From: Rhizodiscina lignyota
Taxonomy: Eukaryota; Ascomycota; Dothideomycetes; Aulographales; Rhizodiscinaceae
Length of the DNA stretch: 64,000 nucleotides
Assembly: GCA_010015805.1 (NCBI GenBank)
Contig: ML978141.1
Location: 62,001 to 126,000 of the forward strand
Reading direction: 5' to 3'
Part shown: positions 39,880 through 51,910 of the stretch, piece after piece
How positions within the stretch are numbered: the first letter of the stretch is position 1
Layout: each line of letters opens with the position of its first letter
Made by a program: the position numbers and the translations under genes
The notes under the pieces: generated by a model
The model's input: only the letters and a program-made list of their open reading frames with translations
Databases searched by the model: none
Told to the model about the DNA's origin: nothing

Positions 39880-42800
39880 ATGTCCGAAGGCGCGACCGAG
39901 GGCCCAGGCGCCCCGCCGAACCATCTCGGCACTAATGTCCCATCAGGCGACCTGGACGAGAAGAAGGAGTTCAACAATGCCGACCACCCGCCGCCAGCAA
40001 AGGCCGAGGCCGAGCACGAGGAGGAAGACGACGAGGACATGGATCAGCTCATCGAGGAGCTCGAGTCGCAGGACGCGGCAGCCGACCTTGAAGAGGAGGA
40101 GACGACGCAACCTGGAGGCGCCAAGCCCGTTTCCGAGGACCTTCTGCAGACCGACACGCGTTTGGGTCTGACGACCGACGAGGTGCTCAAGCGGAGGAAG
40201 AAGTTCGGTCTCAACCAGATGAAGGAGGAGAAGGAGAACCTCATTCTCAAGTTCTTGGGCTTCTTCATCGGTCCCATCCAGTTCGTCATGGAGGTGAGTT
40301 GCCCTGTCAATCCGTCAAAACCAATTCCTGCGTCCTGCGCTGCATCAGATTCACGTCCGCGGATCATCGGCTAACGCGCCATTTTCGTGCAGGCCGCCGC
40401 TGTCCTTGCCGCAGGTCTTCAAGATTGGGTCGACTTCGGTGTCATTTGCGCGCTGCTGTTGCTCAACGCTACCGTTGGTTTCGTACAAGAATACCAGGCC
40501 GGTTCCATCGTCGAGGAATTGAAGAAGACGCTCGCTCTGAAGGCTACCGTTCTCCGTGATGGCAAGCTCCAAGAAGTTGAGGCTCCGGAAGTCGTTCCTG
40601 GTGACATCCTCCAGATCGAAGAAGTGAGTTGAACCACCACCTCTCCCACCAACGCGTCGCTGACTTTAATCTCCAGGGTACTATCATTCCCGCCGACGGT
40701 CGCATCGTCACCGAGGACGCCTTCCTTCAAGTCGATCAGTCTGCCATCACTGGAGAGTCCCTCGCCGTCGATAAGCATAAGGGTGACACCTGTTACGCTT
40801 CCTCCGCTGTCAAGCGTGGCGAGGCCTTCATGGTCATTACCGCTACTGGTGACAGCACTTTCGTCGGTCGTGCCGCGTCCCTTGTCGCGTCCGCCTCGTC
40901 CGGCACTGGTCATTTCACGGAAGTCTTGAACGGTATTGGTACTATCCTGCTCATTCTTGTCATCGTTACGCTGTTGATTGTCTGGGTCTCATCCTTCTAC
41001 CGCTCCAACACGATCGTCCACATCTTGGAATTCACCCTCGCCATCACCATCGTTGGTGTGCCTGTCGGTCTGCCGGCTGTCGTCACTACCACCATGGCTG
41101 TCGGTGCTGCCTACCTTGCCAAGAAGCAGGCTATCGTCCAGAAGCTGTCTGCTATCGAGTCGCTCGCTGGTGTCGAAATTCTCTGCTCCGACAAGACCGG
41201 TACTTTGACAAAGAACAAACTGTCCCTATCCGAGCCATACACCGTGGCTGGCGTCGAGCCCGAGGACCTCATGCTTACTGCGTGCTTGGCCGCGTCCCGC
41301 AAGAAGAAGGGTATTGATGCCATCGACAAGGCCTTCTTGAAGTCGCTCAAGTTTTACCCACGCGCCAAGTCTGTCTTGTCCAAGTACAAGGTTTTGGACT
41401 TCCATCCGTTCGATCCCGTCTCCAAGAAAGTCCAGGCCGTCGTCGAATCTCCTCAAGGTGAACGCATCACTTGCGTCAAGGGCGCTCCGCTTTTCGTCTT
41501 GAAGACCGTCGAGGAGGACCACCCCATCCCACCAGAAGTCGATGAGGCGTACAAGAACAAGGTCGCTGAGTTTGCAACCCGTGGTTTCAGATCTCTTGGC
41601 GTTGCTCGTAAGCGCGGTGACAGCTCCTGGGAGATTCTCGGCATTATGCCCTGCGCTGACCCGCCCCGACACGACACGGCCCGCACTATCAACGAAGCCA
41701 AGACTCTCGGTCTGTCCATTAAGATGTTGACGGGTGATGCCGTTGGTATCGCTCGTGAGACTTCCCGCCAGCTTGGTCTTGGTACCAATGTCTACAATGC
41801 CGAGCGTCTTGGTCTTGGCGGCGGTGGTGAGATGCCTGGTTCGGAGGTCTACGATTTCGTCGAGGCCGCCGATGGTTTCGCAGAGGTCTTCCCACAGCAC
41901 AAGTACAATGTCGTCGAGATTCTGCAGCAGCGTGGCTACCTCGTTGCCATGACTGGTGACGGTGTGAACGATGCTCCGTCTCTGAAGAAGGCCGATACTG
42001 GTATTGCCGTTGAGGGTGCATCTGATGCCGCTCGTTCTGCTGCCGATATCGTGTTCCTTGCTCCCGGTCTGTCTGCCATCATCGACGCTCTGAAGACTTC
42101 CCGCCAGATTTTCCATCGTATGTACGCATACGTCGTCTACCGTATCGCTCTGTCGCTGCACTTGGAAATCTTCCTGGGCCTCTGGATCGCCATTCTCAAC
42201 ACCTCGTTGAACTTGGAGCTTGTCGTCTTCATCGCCATTTTCGCCGATATCGCTACACTTGCTATCGCCTACGACAATGCACCATTCTCCAAGACACCCG
42301 TCAAGTGGAACTTGCCCAAGCTCTGGGGTATGTCCGTCCTTCTTGGTATCGTCCTTGCTGTCGGTACCTGGATCACCCTCACGACCATGTTCCCGTACCA
42401 CTCCAACGACAATCTCGCTGGACAGGGTGTCCACGGTGGTATCGTCCAGAACTTTGGTGTCCGTGATGAGGTTCTGTTCCTGCAGATCTCTCTTTCTGAG
42501 AACTGGCTGATCTTCATCACTCGTGCTAACGGCCCATTCTGGTCGTCTATCCCCTCATGGCAGCTCTCTGGCGCTATCCTGTGCGTCGATATCATCGCGA
42601 CGATGTTCTGTATCTTCGGTTGGTTCATCGGTGGCCAGACGTCGATCGTCGCCGTCGTGCGTATTTGGCTCTTCTCATTCGGCGTCTTCTGCGTCCTGGG
42701 TGGTCTCTACTACTTGCTGCAGGGCAGCCAAGGTTTCGATAACCTGATGCACGGCAAGGGTATGAAGAGGGACACCAAGCAGAGGACCTTGGAGGATTTC

Positions 42801-42904
42801 GGTGAGTTTTATTCATTCACAGCTACTCTTGGACAAGTTGCTAACGTAGTATTACAGTCGTCTCATTACAACGTGTCTCGACTCAACACGAGAAGAGCGC
42901 ATAA
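39880..42904 (+). CDS. PMA1: Plasma membrane H+-ATPase (P-type, PMA1)
   Basis: Electrogenic proton pump that builds the fungal membrane potential for nutrient uptake. Four exons: 39880-40293, 40393-40623, 40677-42801 and 42858-42904, with introns of 99, 53 and 56 nt, giving 938 aa. The acidic N-terminus (about residues 1-75) is cytosolic. The actuator domain has the ITGES motif ([11 protein letters not shown]). The phosphorylated Asp lies in [11 protein letters not shown] (about residue 387), with KGAPLFVLK and the [16 protein letters not shown] hinge as expected. The membrane segments of the second half are clear (for example [19 protein letters not shown] and [14 protein letters not shown]). 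The small last exon gives [15 protein letters not shown], the conserved regulatory tail with the Ser/Thr pair phosphorylated by glucose signalling in yeast. A very large gene-poor region lies upstream. Confidence 0.97.
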
Positions 42905-43722
42905 AGAGAAGTCTTGTGATTCATGATACCATCTGTTGCATATTGGGAAAGAACGGAGGAAATGGCAGCGGGGGTATGAATTGAAAGCGAAGCAGGCTGG
43001 AAACTGTCGAAAAAAACTTCAAAGTGTAAAACACTATTCCATGGTCTTGGAAGGGCAAGGAGTGTGATCGCCGTTTGCGGAAGGCTTCTTCTGTCCGAAA
43101 GAGACTACCAACCCAACCCACCACGAAGATTGCCACACTATGGCGAAAATCCTAATAATGCCGTTTTGTCCACTTTAATTCCCCCTTCACCAAAATGTCG
43201 TTCTTGAAGAAGTCTGGCAGCAGCCTATCCACCACACTACAAGCAGTGCTTGCTGAAATTCTTTGTGTATAATCAATTAGACGTAGCAATGCGATGGGTG
43301 ATGGCCAGTGTACGCTGAGACGGTCCTTTGTTCTGTGCAACGTGCTGAAATAATAATCTCTCCGAACTTCCTCGCACATGTGCCAGAAGTGGAAGTGTCC
43401 GTGTTTCCCACACCCGTCGGAAAATGTTCATCCCACTCGCTCTCCGAACGTTGTCCTTTTCCGGATATAAGCGCACCCATTCAGCATTCCAATTACGATA
43501 CCGCACGATTGGACGATTGGGGCCTCGGCTACGTCACCGATTCGTTGGTGACACCAGGTAGTTATCGCGCGATGGCACTGAGGTGGGTGCGGAGCGGGAG
43601 CGGTTACGGCATGCGAACGTCCATGACACGAAAGACGCGATTGCTAGCAACCGACCTCGAATCATCTATAAATCCCTGCTGACCAAGCTGCTCGAGAGCG
43701 TCTGTGTTTCTGACCTCTTTTC
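42905..43722. other. Intergenic region between PMA1 and the aldo/keto reductase
   Basis: The first ~250 bp are probable PMA1 3' UTR. Short frames on both strands (for example 43308-43682) have no known motifs. The right part is the promoter of the aldo/keto reductase. No RNA gene seen. Confidence 0.4.
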
Positions 43723-44973
43723 ATGATCAGAAGGCTTGCACGCGAGCAATTGGTTTCATCGGGCAGACAATTGAGATTTGCGAGATATCCAGGACAAGTA
43801 AGGAGATACGGCTCGAAGATGGCCAACATTCACACTCCGATACCGCTGCTGAAGCTCAATGATGGGACTTCGATACCGATGGTACGCAATCCGTTGCAAT
43901 TGACGTGGAGAAGATGTGGTTTGATGGATGGCTGATGTGTTTGAGATGTAGCTCGCATATGGCACCGGCACGGCCTGGTACAAACCTCCATCTGTAGAGG
44001 AATCAAAGATTGATCGCCCGACTGTCGAAGGAGTCAAGACGGCGATAAAGCTGGGGTATTATCATCTTGACGGCGCTGAAGGTCAGTTGTGGTGTTGCTA
44101 CATTCCTGTCCCTGAGATACCTCGGAGACCGTTACCCACACGCACATGTAGCTACGTTGTATAGCTAACCACGCCAACCAGTTTACAAAACCGAACCTGA
44201 GCTCGGCCTCGGAATCAAAGAAAGCGGCGTCCCGCGCGACCAGCTCTACGTCGTGACCAAGGTGAACCAGAACATCGCCGACATCCACTCCGCGATTCGC
44301 GCGTCCCTCAAGAAGCTGCAGCTCGACTACGTCGACCTGTACCTCATCCACCAGCCCTTCTTCGCCGAGGGCTCCGAGGCCAAACTCCAGGAGGCATGGG
44401 CGGCGATGGAGCAAGTCAAGGCAGACGGGCTGGCAAAGTCCATCGGCGTGAGCAATTATTACCAGTCTGATCTCGAGGCAACCTTGGCGACGGCGAAGGT
44501 CGTCCCGGCGATCAACCAGATTGAGTTCCATCCGTATCTGCAACATGGCGGGCTGTTGGAGTTCCATCGGAAGCATGGGATTGCGACGAGCGCGTATGGA
44601 CCGCTGACGCCGGCGACGAGGTCCAAGGGCGGCCCGGTGGATGAGTATCTGGGGAGTTTGGCGAAGAAGTATGCTGTTACGGAGGGTGAGATTCTGCTGA
44701 GGTGGTGTGTGGATCAGGATGTTGTTACGATCACGACGAGTGGAAAGGTAAGTCCTATTGAGAAGCAAGCAAAACAACCGCAGCGATTTCCACTGATGAG
44801 AGATTTTGGAACATTTACTGATTGTGATGCAGGAGCAACGCCTTTCAGACTACCTAAGGAGCATGACGTTCAAGCTCACGCCTACTGAGGTCAAGGAGAT
44901 CAAAGATCTGGGCGAGCAGAAGCACTTCAGAGCATTCTGGCAGAACAAGTTTGCAGCAGATGACAAGTCATAG
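43723..44973 (+). CDS. Aldo/keto reductase, AKR superfamily
   Basis: NADPH-dependent carbonyl reductase. Four exons: 43723-43881, 43952-44081, 44182-44747 and 44833-44973, with introns of 70, 100 and 85 nt, giving 331 aa. The catalytic tetrad is present: Asp in YHLDGAE, Tyr in VYKTEPELG, Lys in YVVTKVNQ and His in YLIHQPF. The NADPH-binding part near the C-terminus is TITTSGKEQRLSDYL. The first 32 residues before an internal Met (MANIH, at 43819) are Arg-rich and could be a mitochondrial presequence. If not, the cytosolic start is 43819. Convergent with the MmgE/PrpD gene. Confidence 0.9.
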
Positions 44974-45085
44974 AACTGGAATCGTAAACAGCCCGCTGTG
45001 TGCTGTAGATGAAGCAGACTACGGGTACGTGTACATTAAGGACGCGGCAACGTCTGCTTTCCGAGATACTCAGGGGTTTAGACTC

Positions 45086-46432
45086 TCATAGCACTTCTGC
45101 TATTGACGCAACGTCATCGACAGACTCCAATGCCCAACATCTCTCGCTCGCTTTCTTTGCGCCCTCTGCACCGATAACCAGTTCTGCCTGGTCTAGGAAC
45201 TTTGTCTGGAGCAAGTCCTCAGTGAGAGGAACCTCCAAGCTGCCAATGGCGTGAGTAATGTGCTTTTGGAACGTCTTCCCGTCCTTCATCTTAACCTCGA
45301 TGATCGTCTCATCCGCTCGAATGCTCTCGTCTGCGGTGGCCGTCATCTTATCCCGCACGCTCGTGACCTTTGGATCCACCACCACAGAATCATCGTACTG
45401 AGACGGCGTGCCTTTGCCAAACACCAGACCAATCGCACCTCCGTGGTAAACGCTGAACTTCGCTTCCAACCCGTCCTTTGGCGTCCTCTTCCCCGTAAGC
45501 TCGAGCACGAGATGATGGACTTTTGCGTGAATGCTTTCTATATCCTCTACATTAGCGCCGGCTGCTTGCATGTCTTTCCTCACCTGCACGCATCCGTCAA
45601 TGACGGGGTGAATCACAATGCCGCAGGGGAATGGCTTGAACGAGTTCTTCGCAGTCTCCCACTCCTTGCCCAGGCTCGCCATGTACTTGTCGAGCTGGTG
45701 CGGCTTGGCGTCGACGACATTCGCCCATCCTCTCTTTGCCTCGAGCGCTGTTAAGCTGCTCGTGTACTCTTTCGATGCTAATACGGCTGCCAGAAGACCG
45801 TTCTGCGCAGCGCGGCCCGGGTGGAAGCTCTTGGTGTCGCTGCCGAACATCTCTCGCAGTCCCGTGACTTGGGTGGCTGCAATGCCAATGGCGTGCTGCA
45901 TCTGCTCTACAGAGAGATTGAGCAATTTACCTACGGCTACGGCGGCGCCAATGCTGCCAGTGGTCGAGGTGATGTGCCAGCCGATGTCGTAGTGCGCCGG
46001 CCAGACTGCAAGCCCGCACTTGCACTCCGCCTCGATGCCTGCAACTAACGCGAGGATGAAGTCCTTCCCATTCACGGGGCGCTTCACTTCTGCGTACGCA
46101 AACAGCGCGGAAGCCACCGGTCCAGCGGGGTGGATGATGGTTTCCAAATGGGTGTCGTCGTAGTCGTGGATGTGGCACGCAATGCCGTTGATCAGAGCTG
46201 CATGTTGTGCATCTGCCTTTTGTTTGCCCTGAGATCCTAGGATACTGGATGTGCTAGTGCCAAAGAAGGGGGCGAGTGCTGTGCTGGCTTTGGTGGCCGT
46301 GGGGTGGTTGCTCCCGCCGATGGCGCAGCCTGCGTAGTTGTAGAATGACGCGACGGCGGCGCGAACGACTTCCGGTGGGAGAGAGGAGTATGAGAGATTG
46401 ACGGCCCAGGAGGCGAGTGCTTTAGTCGCCAT
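45086..46432 (-). CDS. MmgE/PrpD family protein
   Basis: Intronless 448-aa member of the family that includes 2-methylcitrate dehydratase and cis-aconitate decarboxylase. Family blocks: VRAAVASFYNYAGCAIGGS, HIHDYDDTHLETIIHPAG (the active-site-like His/Asp loop), YDIGWHITSTTGSIGAA, FGSDTKSFHPGRAAQNG and KPFPCGIVIHPVIDG. The length matches the family. Methylcitrate dehydratase, itaconate-type decarboxylase and uncharacterised dehydratase cannot be told apart by eye. There is no citrate synthase or lyase partner next to it. Confidence 0.9.
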   Translation of the reverse strand: MATKALASWAVNLSYSSLPPEVVRAAVASFYNYAGCAIGGSNHPTATKASTALAPFFGTSTSSILGSQGKQKADAQHAALINGIACHIHDYDDTHLETIIHPAGPVASALFAYAEVKRPVNGKDFILALVAGIEAECKCGLAVWPAHYDIGWHITSTTGSIGAAVAVGKLLNLSVEQMQHAIGIAATQVTGLREMFGSDTKSFHPGRAAQNGLLAAVLASKEYTSSLTALEAKRGWANVVDAKPHQLDKYMASLGKEWETAKNSFKPFPCGIVIHPVIDGCVQVRKDMQAAGANVEDIESIHAKVHHLVLELTGKRTPKDGLEAKFSVYHGGAIGLVFGKGTPSQYDDSVVVDPKVTSVRDKMTATADESIRADETIIEVKMKDGKTFQKHITHAIGSLEVPLTEDLLQTKFLDQAELVIGAEGAKKASERCWALESVDDVASIAEVL

Positions 46433-47336
46433 GTTGAAATTGTCAATGGAAATCAGGTGATGCTTTCAATTGGTTGGAGTTGTACGAGAATATGGCAGTC
46501 ACCAGAACGGAATTCAGCGGGGGAAAGCCAAGCACGAAACAACAGTGGAGAGAGAATTGAAACTTTTACAGACACACGAAAATGGGATTTCTCGAGGATT
46601 TCGCGGAGTAAGCGCTTGTGGTGATATTGACCTCCTCAAAAACGGCCTTCAAGCCGGACTAGACGTATCCGCGTGCAAAGTCGAGCGCCGACTACGGCTA
46701 CGGGGAGGTTACATCCGCCTAAGGAGACAAGCTTTGAGGCTCTTCTCGCCGATGTCGGCATGAGTGTAACAAGTATCACATGTTCGCTGGATTTGATGTC
46801 TATAGATGCAATTAGTTACTGGGGACGGTGGTGCATAGTGGACCGTGGAAAAGCAGGACGAATGCTGCTCGTTCGCGAAAACTTAAGGAGTGCGCTCGGA
46901 ACCATGCAAGCGAACAACACCAAAGCATTTCGCGGCTTGTTTTTGGTGTCACAGTCTCTACAGGACACAGTTACCGGCTTAAAACGCCCTCTGAAAAATC
47001 TGATTTCTTGCGGGCTTGCGCTTGTCTCATGGTATTACTTGTCATAAACGTGAAATTTCGACAAGATCCATCCGTATGGGCATGGGCAAGCGGACATTGA
47101 AAACGGAGCCTCGTAGAGAGATGTAAGTTTCAATTTTCGGGGTGTATGAATGTATATTCGAGAGAGTTTATATGAGGGAGGAGATTGCAATGTTAGTCGA
47201 CTATCTCCTTTGTAACTGCCTGCAATTCAGAAGCTAGGGTCCCATGACTCGTCTCGACTTTATGCTAATATGTCCTGTTCTCTGTGATTTCAGGAGTAAT
47301 GCGCTTCATCATACTATTATCTACCAGGAGACGCGG
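46433..47336. other. Intergenic region
   Basis: About 0.9 kb; short frames only and no motifs recognised. The left ~200 bp are the likely MmgE/PrpD promoter. Confidence 0.4.
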
Positions 47337-48294
47337 CTAAAAATTCATTTGAAGAAAATCCCGCACAGCTGCTCGAACGCGAACTGCCTTCGGTAGAGTC
47401 TCATCCCAATTGAAACCGTGCCACATACCTTCCGAAACCAACAGCTCAGCCTTGACTCCCGCCTCTCTCAGCTTCCAATACATCCGCACACCATGACTCA
47501 AACAGACATTTCTCGTGCCCACGGAAATGACACTTGGGGGAAAGTCAGACTCATGCTCAGCGTAGATCGGCGAATACAGCGCATCAGTAGCATCGATTCC
47601 AACTGGTTTATAATTCTGCGTCACCATTGCCGAAACCAGCGCTGCGGGCATGATGTCTCGTCCATCATTACACACTGTCGTGTCCCCTGCACCGCTTAAG
47701 TCCACAGCAGGCGTGCACAGAAAACAGCCGCGCTGGCATCGGTAGATTCTCTTGCCGCGCTGCGAGGAGCATGGACAGTAGGATCTGCGCTCCGGATGAG
47801 CTGGCCATGCCGAAGATGCCGCTTGGATCAAACGTCCGAAGAAGTTCTCGATATACGGCTAGTCCTTCGTCTCGCGCAACGGGATATCGGACTTCTGGTG
47901 ATTTCGAATACGCTACAGAGTAGACTCTGATGCCCATCTCCGCCGCCATGAGCAGTGCAGCACGCTCCCTTGCACTACCCATGACGAAACCGCCACCAAA
48001 GAAATTGAGGAGAATCTTTCTCTCATTCCCGAGTTTGATGGCTGGAGGTTCGATGATAATGACGGGCATGTTGGCGATGGTGGCCTCCGTGATCTTGAGA
48101 TTGTGCTTTTGGATCAAGGCTTCCTCGACTGGAGATGTTTTTGCTGCCATGTTCTCGCGAAGCCCTTTGATGCGGCCGGAAGAGGCGAGGAATGGGGAGA
48201 GGAAATTGGAGAATGGGAAGTTGGGGACATTGTTGAGGAATTTAATAGCTTCCGGGCTAAGGGTGGCCTTTTGGCCTGCTGTTAAGGATACCAT
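47337..48294 (-). pseudogene. Alpha/beta hydrolase (HSL-like esterase) with a frameshift
   Basis: Hormone-sensitive-lipase-like alpha/beta hydrolase of about 318 aa. The first frame (48294 downward) has NFFGGGFVMGSA (oxyanion loop, HGGG-like) and GMASSSGAQILLS (nucleophile elbow, GDSAG-like). It fails near 47721-47724, where an AAAA run (TTTT on the coding strand) has one base too many. The other frame then continues as FLCTPAVDLSGAGDT, YSPIYAEHESDFPP and EGMWHGFN, where the last His would be catalytic. The expected GTRD acidic residue reads GTRN, so the triad Asp also looks lost. One homopolymer indel could be a sequencing error, but the missing Asp argues for real decay. Substrate unknown. 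Confidence 0.7.
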
Positions 48295-48960
48295 TTCGTT
48301 ATGAGAAAGGTAGATTGAAGTTTGCCGTGTTTTAGAAAGATATTAGATGTAATGAAGGTCCTGGGGCCATTATGTACACGAACGCCTCTTTTTTATGCCC
48401 GTGAGAGCCATAATTGCGGCCTTGAAGGGATTGCGGATATTGCCTCAACGTAGCTCTCGGATCCGTGGACTATCTCTGTATTCATATGAATTTATGAATT
48501 TGCCCGACTCGCAACGACATTGTCAGATGTTCCGGTACACTCTCAGGTTCGACGTTGTCGAAGATCAAGCAAGCTCGCTCAATCCGGTAAAGACTAACTT
48601 GGAACATGCAACGCACTAAAATAGTTCGGTACATAACACCAGACTCGGCTAGCGCTCTGACCCCTGGCCAGTTAGAAGGAGGCTGTGGTTGAATGCTCGC
48701 AGCTCGTTAGCAATGTTGAAGGAAGAAACGAGAGACCGCCTTACTGAATTCGTGGACTCGTTGACGAAATTCGTCCGAATACCCAGGCGCACGCCGTGAA
48801 TTAAAATTCCGTTATTGCCGACAGCAGATACCGCGAATGATTCGTAAGGGAGAGAGCCGCTCATTTCTGTTTTCTTTATATTTTCTCTGTGAGGCCGTTC
48901 TTTGAGAAACAGAATCAATGCCTAGATCTTCTTTAGACTATCAAGCACAATTCTTGAATC
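48295..48960. other. Intergenic region
   Basis: Probable divergent promoter between the hydrolase and the aldo/keto reductase. No motif-bearing frame. Nothing else seen. Confidence 0.4.
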
Positions 48961-50218
48961 ATGTCGAAACAGCACGGATACGTCAGTGACTTGATCACTG
49001 CACCACCGCCGACCCAGATGCAGTACACAAGACTTGGTAATTCTGGACTGAAAGTGTCTAAGGTGATACTTGGAGCGATGTCATACGGGAGCAAAGACTG
49101 GCAGAAATGGGTGTTAGAAGAAGAGGAGGCTCTTCGACTTCTCAAACATGCATACGATGTTGGAATTAATACGTGGACACTGTGAGTGATTGGAAATCTC
49201 TGGGATTTGTGTGCAGGCGTCGCTGAGTATTCAAACAGTCAGATCTCTACTCGAACGGGCGCTCCGAGGAGATTACCGCAAAGGCACTCGAAGTATACAC
49301 GATACCAAGAGAGAGCGTCGTAATTATGACAAAATGTCGATTTGGCATAAGTGCGCCGGGGGAACCTCAACTCTCGGTGTACGCCGCAACCGTCAATGAT
49401 GGAAGATTCGTAAATAGGGTCGGTTTATCCAGGAAACATATCTTCGATGCCGTCCAGGCAAGCGTGAAACGGCTGGGAACGTATATAGACGTTCTTCAGA
49501 TCCAGCGCATGGATCCAGATGTCCCAAGAGAGGAGATAATGAAGGCTTTGAACGATGTCGTGGAGATGGGTTGGGCGAGGTATATCGGAGCTAGTTCGGT
49601 ACGTCCCCTAATTGGAGGGATTGTATTGGTGAACTGACATGTAAAGATGCCCGCATGGGAGTTTCAAATGCTGCAGACTGTAGCAGAGCAGAGAGGCTGG
49701 CACAAGTTCATCAGCATGCAGAACTACTATAATCTTCTTTATCGCGAAGAAGAGAGAGAAATGTTGCCATACTGCCGAGCGACTGGAGTGGGATGCATAC
49801 CTGTAAGTTTAAATAGCATGACCTCCAACTTTCTAGCGCTTCACTAATCCAAGTTTCTCTGCCTTAGTGGTCCCCAAACGCTCGCGGCGTTTTGACACGC
49901 CCCTGGGGCTCATCTGACGACAAGTCTTCGCTTAGAGCCGAAAACGACGCCACTCTCAGTCGTCTCATCAACCGAGATGAGACCGCAAATCGAGAAATTG
50001 TCCGCGCGGTTGAAGCGATAGCAAAAGCTCGAGGCCTTCCGATGGCGGTGATAGCGACGGCATGGTGTCTGAGTAAAGCAGGTGTCAATCCAATTGTTAG
50101 ATTGAACAGCAAGCAGCGTATCGATGAGATTGTGAGGGCGACAGACGTGTCTTTAACAGAGGAGGAGGTTGCGGAGCTGGAGGCCCCATATTTGCCGAGA
50201 GTGGTCTCTGGCTACTAG
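48961..50218 (+). pseudogene. Second aldo/keto reductase, one-base deletion at the catalytic Asp
   Basis: YakC/voltage-gated K-channel-beta-like aldo/keto reductase. Exons 48961-49181, 49239-49598, 49647-49802 and 49868-50218; the last three are exact codon multiples. Exon 1 is 221 nt, one base short. It ends HAYDVGINTW-T, where relatives read GINTWDTADVYSNG, and exon 2 resumes as SDLYSNGRSEE. One extra G in the ACGTGGACAC stretch would restore both the frame and the catalytic Asp. The rest is normal: VVIMTKCRFG (Lys), LQIQRMDPD in place of the usual His block, MQNYYNLLYREEEREML and IPWSPNARGVL. So either a single deletion has disabled the gene or the base is missing from the sequence. Confidence 0.7.
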
Positions 50219-50323
50219 GCCCAAATGCGTCCTTCGAGGAGGAGCGGAAGAGTGGTATGCGGTAACATTGAAAGATTCAAGCAGCGGGCCTTGATGATTT
50301 GGCGCCAAACTATTTGGTTGCGG

Positions 50324-51910
50324 TTAGCGCTGCTCGACAAAGGCTGGCCGCATCCGAGATCCTTCTTCGATGTCCGCGAACTTGCGCGTCCACTCTTGAA
50401 CCCAAGCACGATAAATTGTTGGCAGAACAGATAAAGCGATAGGCAGCGCGCTTTTCATGGTTTGTACGCCGCAGTATCCAGCTCTTGAGCAAAACTCTGC
50501 GGCCATACATATTTTTCGAGCCAAAACCAAATTTTCTTGTGTATGCTCGGTATTCCGTTTCAATGAGTCAATCAACAGATTGACATGAATCAAGTAACCG
50601 GAGTACGTAGGCAATAAAGTCCCAGAAATAATGTCTGAGTACGTATGGATCGTCGGGAATAGGCCATCAGCGTTACTCGAGGGTTGCTCGCAGATCACAG
50701 AGTTACAGTCCTCCGCACTTTCGGTGAATTTGTCGTACCACTCTGTGAGATCGGTACGCAGACCTTGCGCTTTGCGAAGTAGAGCTATGCGCTGACCCTC
50801 GGAAGGATTAGGATGCATTAGTCTGGCTTGCTTCAAAAGTCCGGGCACGATTGCGAAATAATTCATCATTGAACACGTCATAGTTAGCATAGAATGTGGT
50901 TAATAGCCGTTAATCGCAGTGCACCGTGACTCAGCAGATCAGAATCGACGTACCTTCGTGGTAAAGAGTGAACGACTTGGGTAGAAGTGGGGAGATCTGT
51001 TCTTCAACTGCAATGGATCGCCAATCCTCACTGCCCAAGAAACAAGACTCATTGTTGGTGAAAGCCTCATTGATCTTAAATTTAGGCGACTATCAGCAAA
51101 CGCTTTCGATAACAACTTGGAAACAGACTCACAACCAAACCCCGAAAGGCGAAAAACATCGCGTACTCTATTCCAGACACATGGCGGCGAGCACCACGTA
51201 AACGCATTATTTGCCCAGCACCAGAAACATGCTTTGACCAAGATGTGTCTCGGACTGCTACGAATTTCTGAGTACTTTGTCAGCTTTGATGAAGCAAGTT
51301 TCATCGGACCCACTGACCTCGTAATGGACTAGGAGCATTGTCGCACTAAGCGTCTCTGGGGAAAGCATAGTATTAGGATCTTCGAGCGCCTTTGACAGCT
51401 TGTTGAGAGCTAATCCGTAAGTTTGGTAACTGCGTTGTAAAACCGTCTCCTGACTAGACGACTTGGCGAAATATGCCAAAGCTAGCGAATGCGATGCGAG
51501 ATCCATTGCGTCGTTCCGATCTAGATAATGCGGAACAAACCATAACCAGCTCCCCAAGAAAGATCTTTGTACGTGCGACCCAGAGATTGGGAACAAATCA
51601 TACACGAAAGATGAAACAAGTTGCTGCCGCTCTGACTTTTGCAACGAGATGTGCTGACGATCTTGGCTTGGGGGGAATTCTCCGCTGGCATTCCTTCTGC
51701 AGCGCGATCGAGATGCTTCGTTGACAAATTTGAGTCCGCGTCCATATCCGGGACACTGGCGACCGCCTCTTCTGCATTGGGAGCAAGTGGGACACACTTC
51801 GTCACACTGAAAACGATGAGCGAATATGATGACTTGGGATTGCATATGCCTACTTTGACTCTTCGTTGCAGGCACAAAGCACAGCCCTTGCTGCTTGGTA
51901 CACCAACCAT
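50324..51910 (-). CDS. Zn2Cys6 transcription factor (last splice site unclear)
   Basis: Fungal binuclear zinc-cluster regulator. Exon 1 (51910-51854) gives MVGVPSSKGCALCLQRRVK and exon 2 starts CDEVCPTCSQCRRGGRQCP, so the Cys6 cluster forms across a 47-nt intron. Exons 2-4 are 51806-51318, 51267-51133 and 51074-50954, in frame, with the fungal-TF block WSKHVSGAGQIMRLRGARRH. The last exon (about 50876-50324) carries MNYFAIVPGLLKQARLMHP and a C-terminal helical region. Exon 4 ends in phase 1 at a good donor (GAAG|GTACGT), but no AG acceptor in the right phase exists before the last exon. A site near 50878 reads GA where AG is needed. The gene may have lost this splice site. About 450 aa if joined there. 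Confidence 0.65.

Noticed and set aside
41226-42434. 402-codon minus-strand open frame inside PMA1
   Set aside because: Antisense shadow of a strongly codon-biased gene; Ser/Asp/Gly composition and no known motif.
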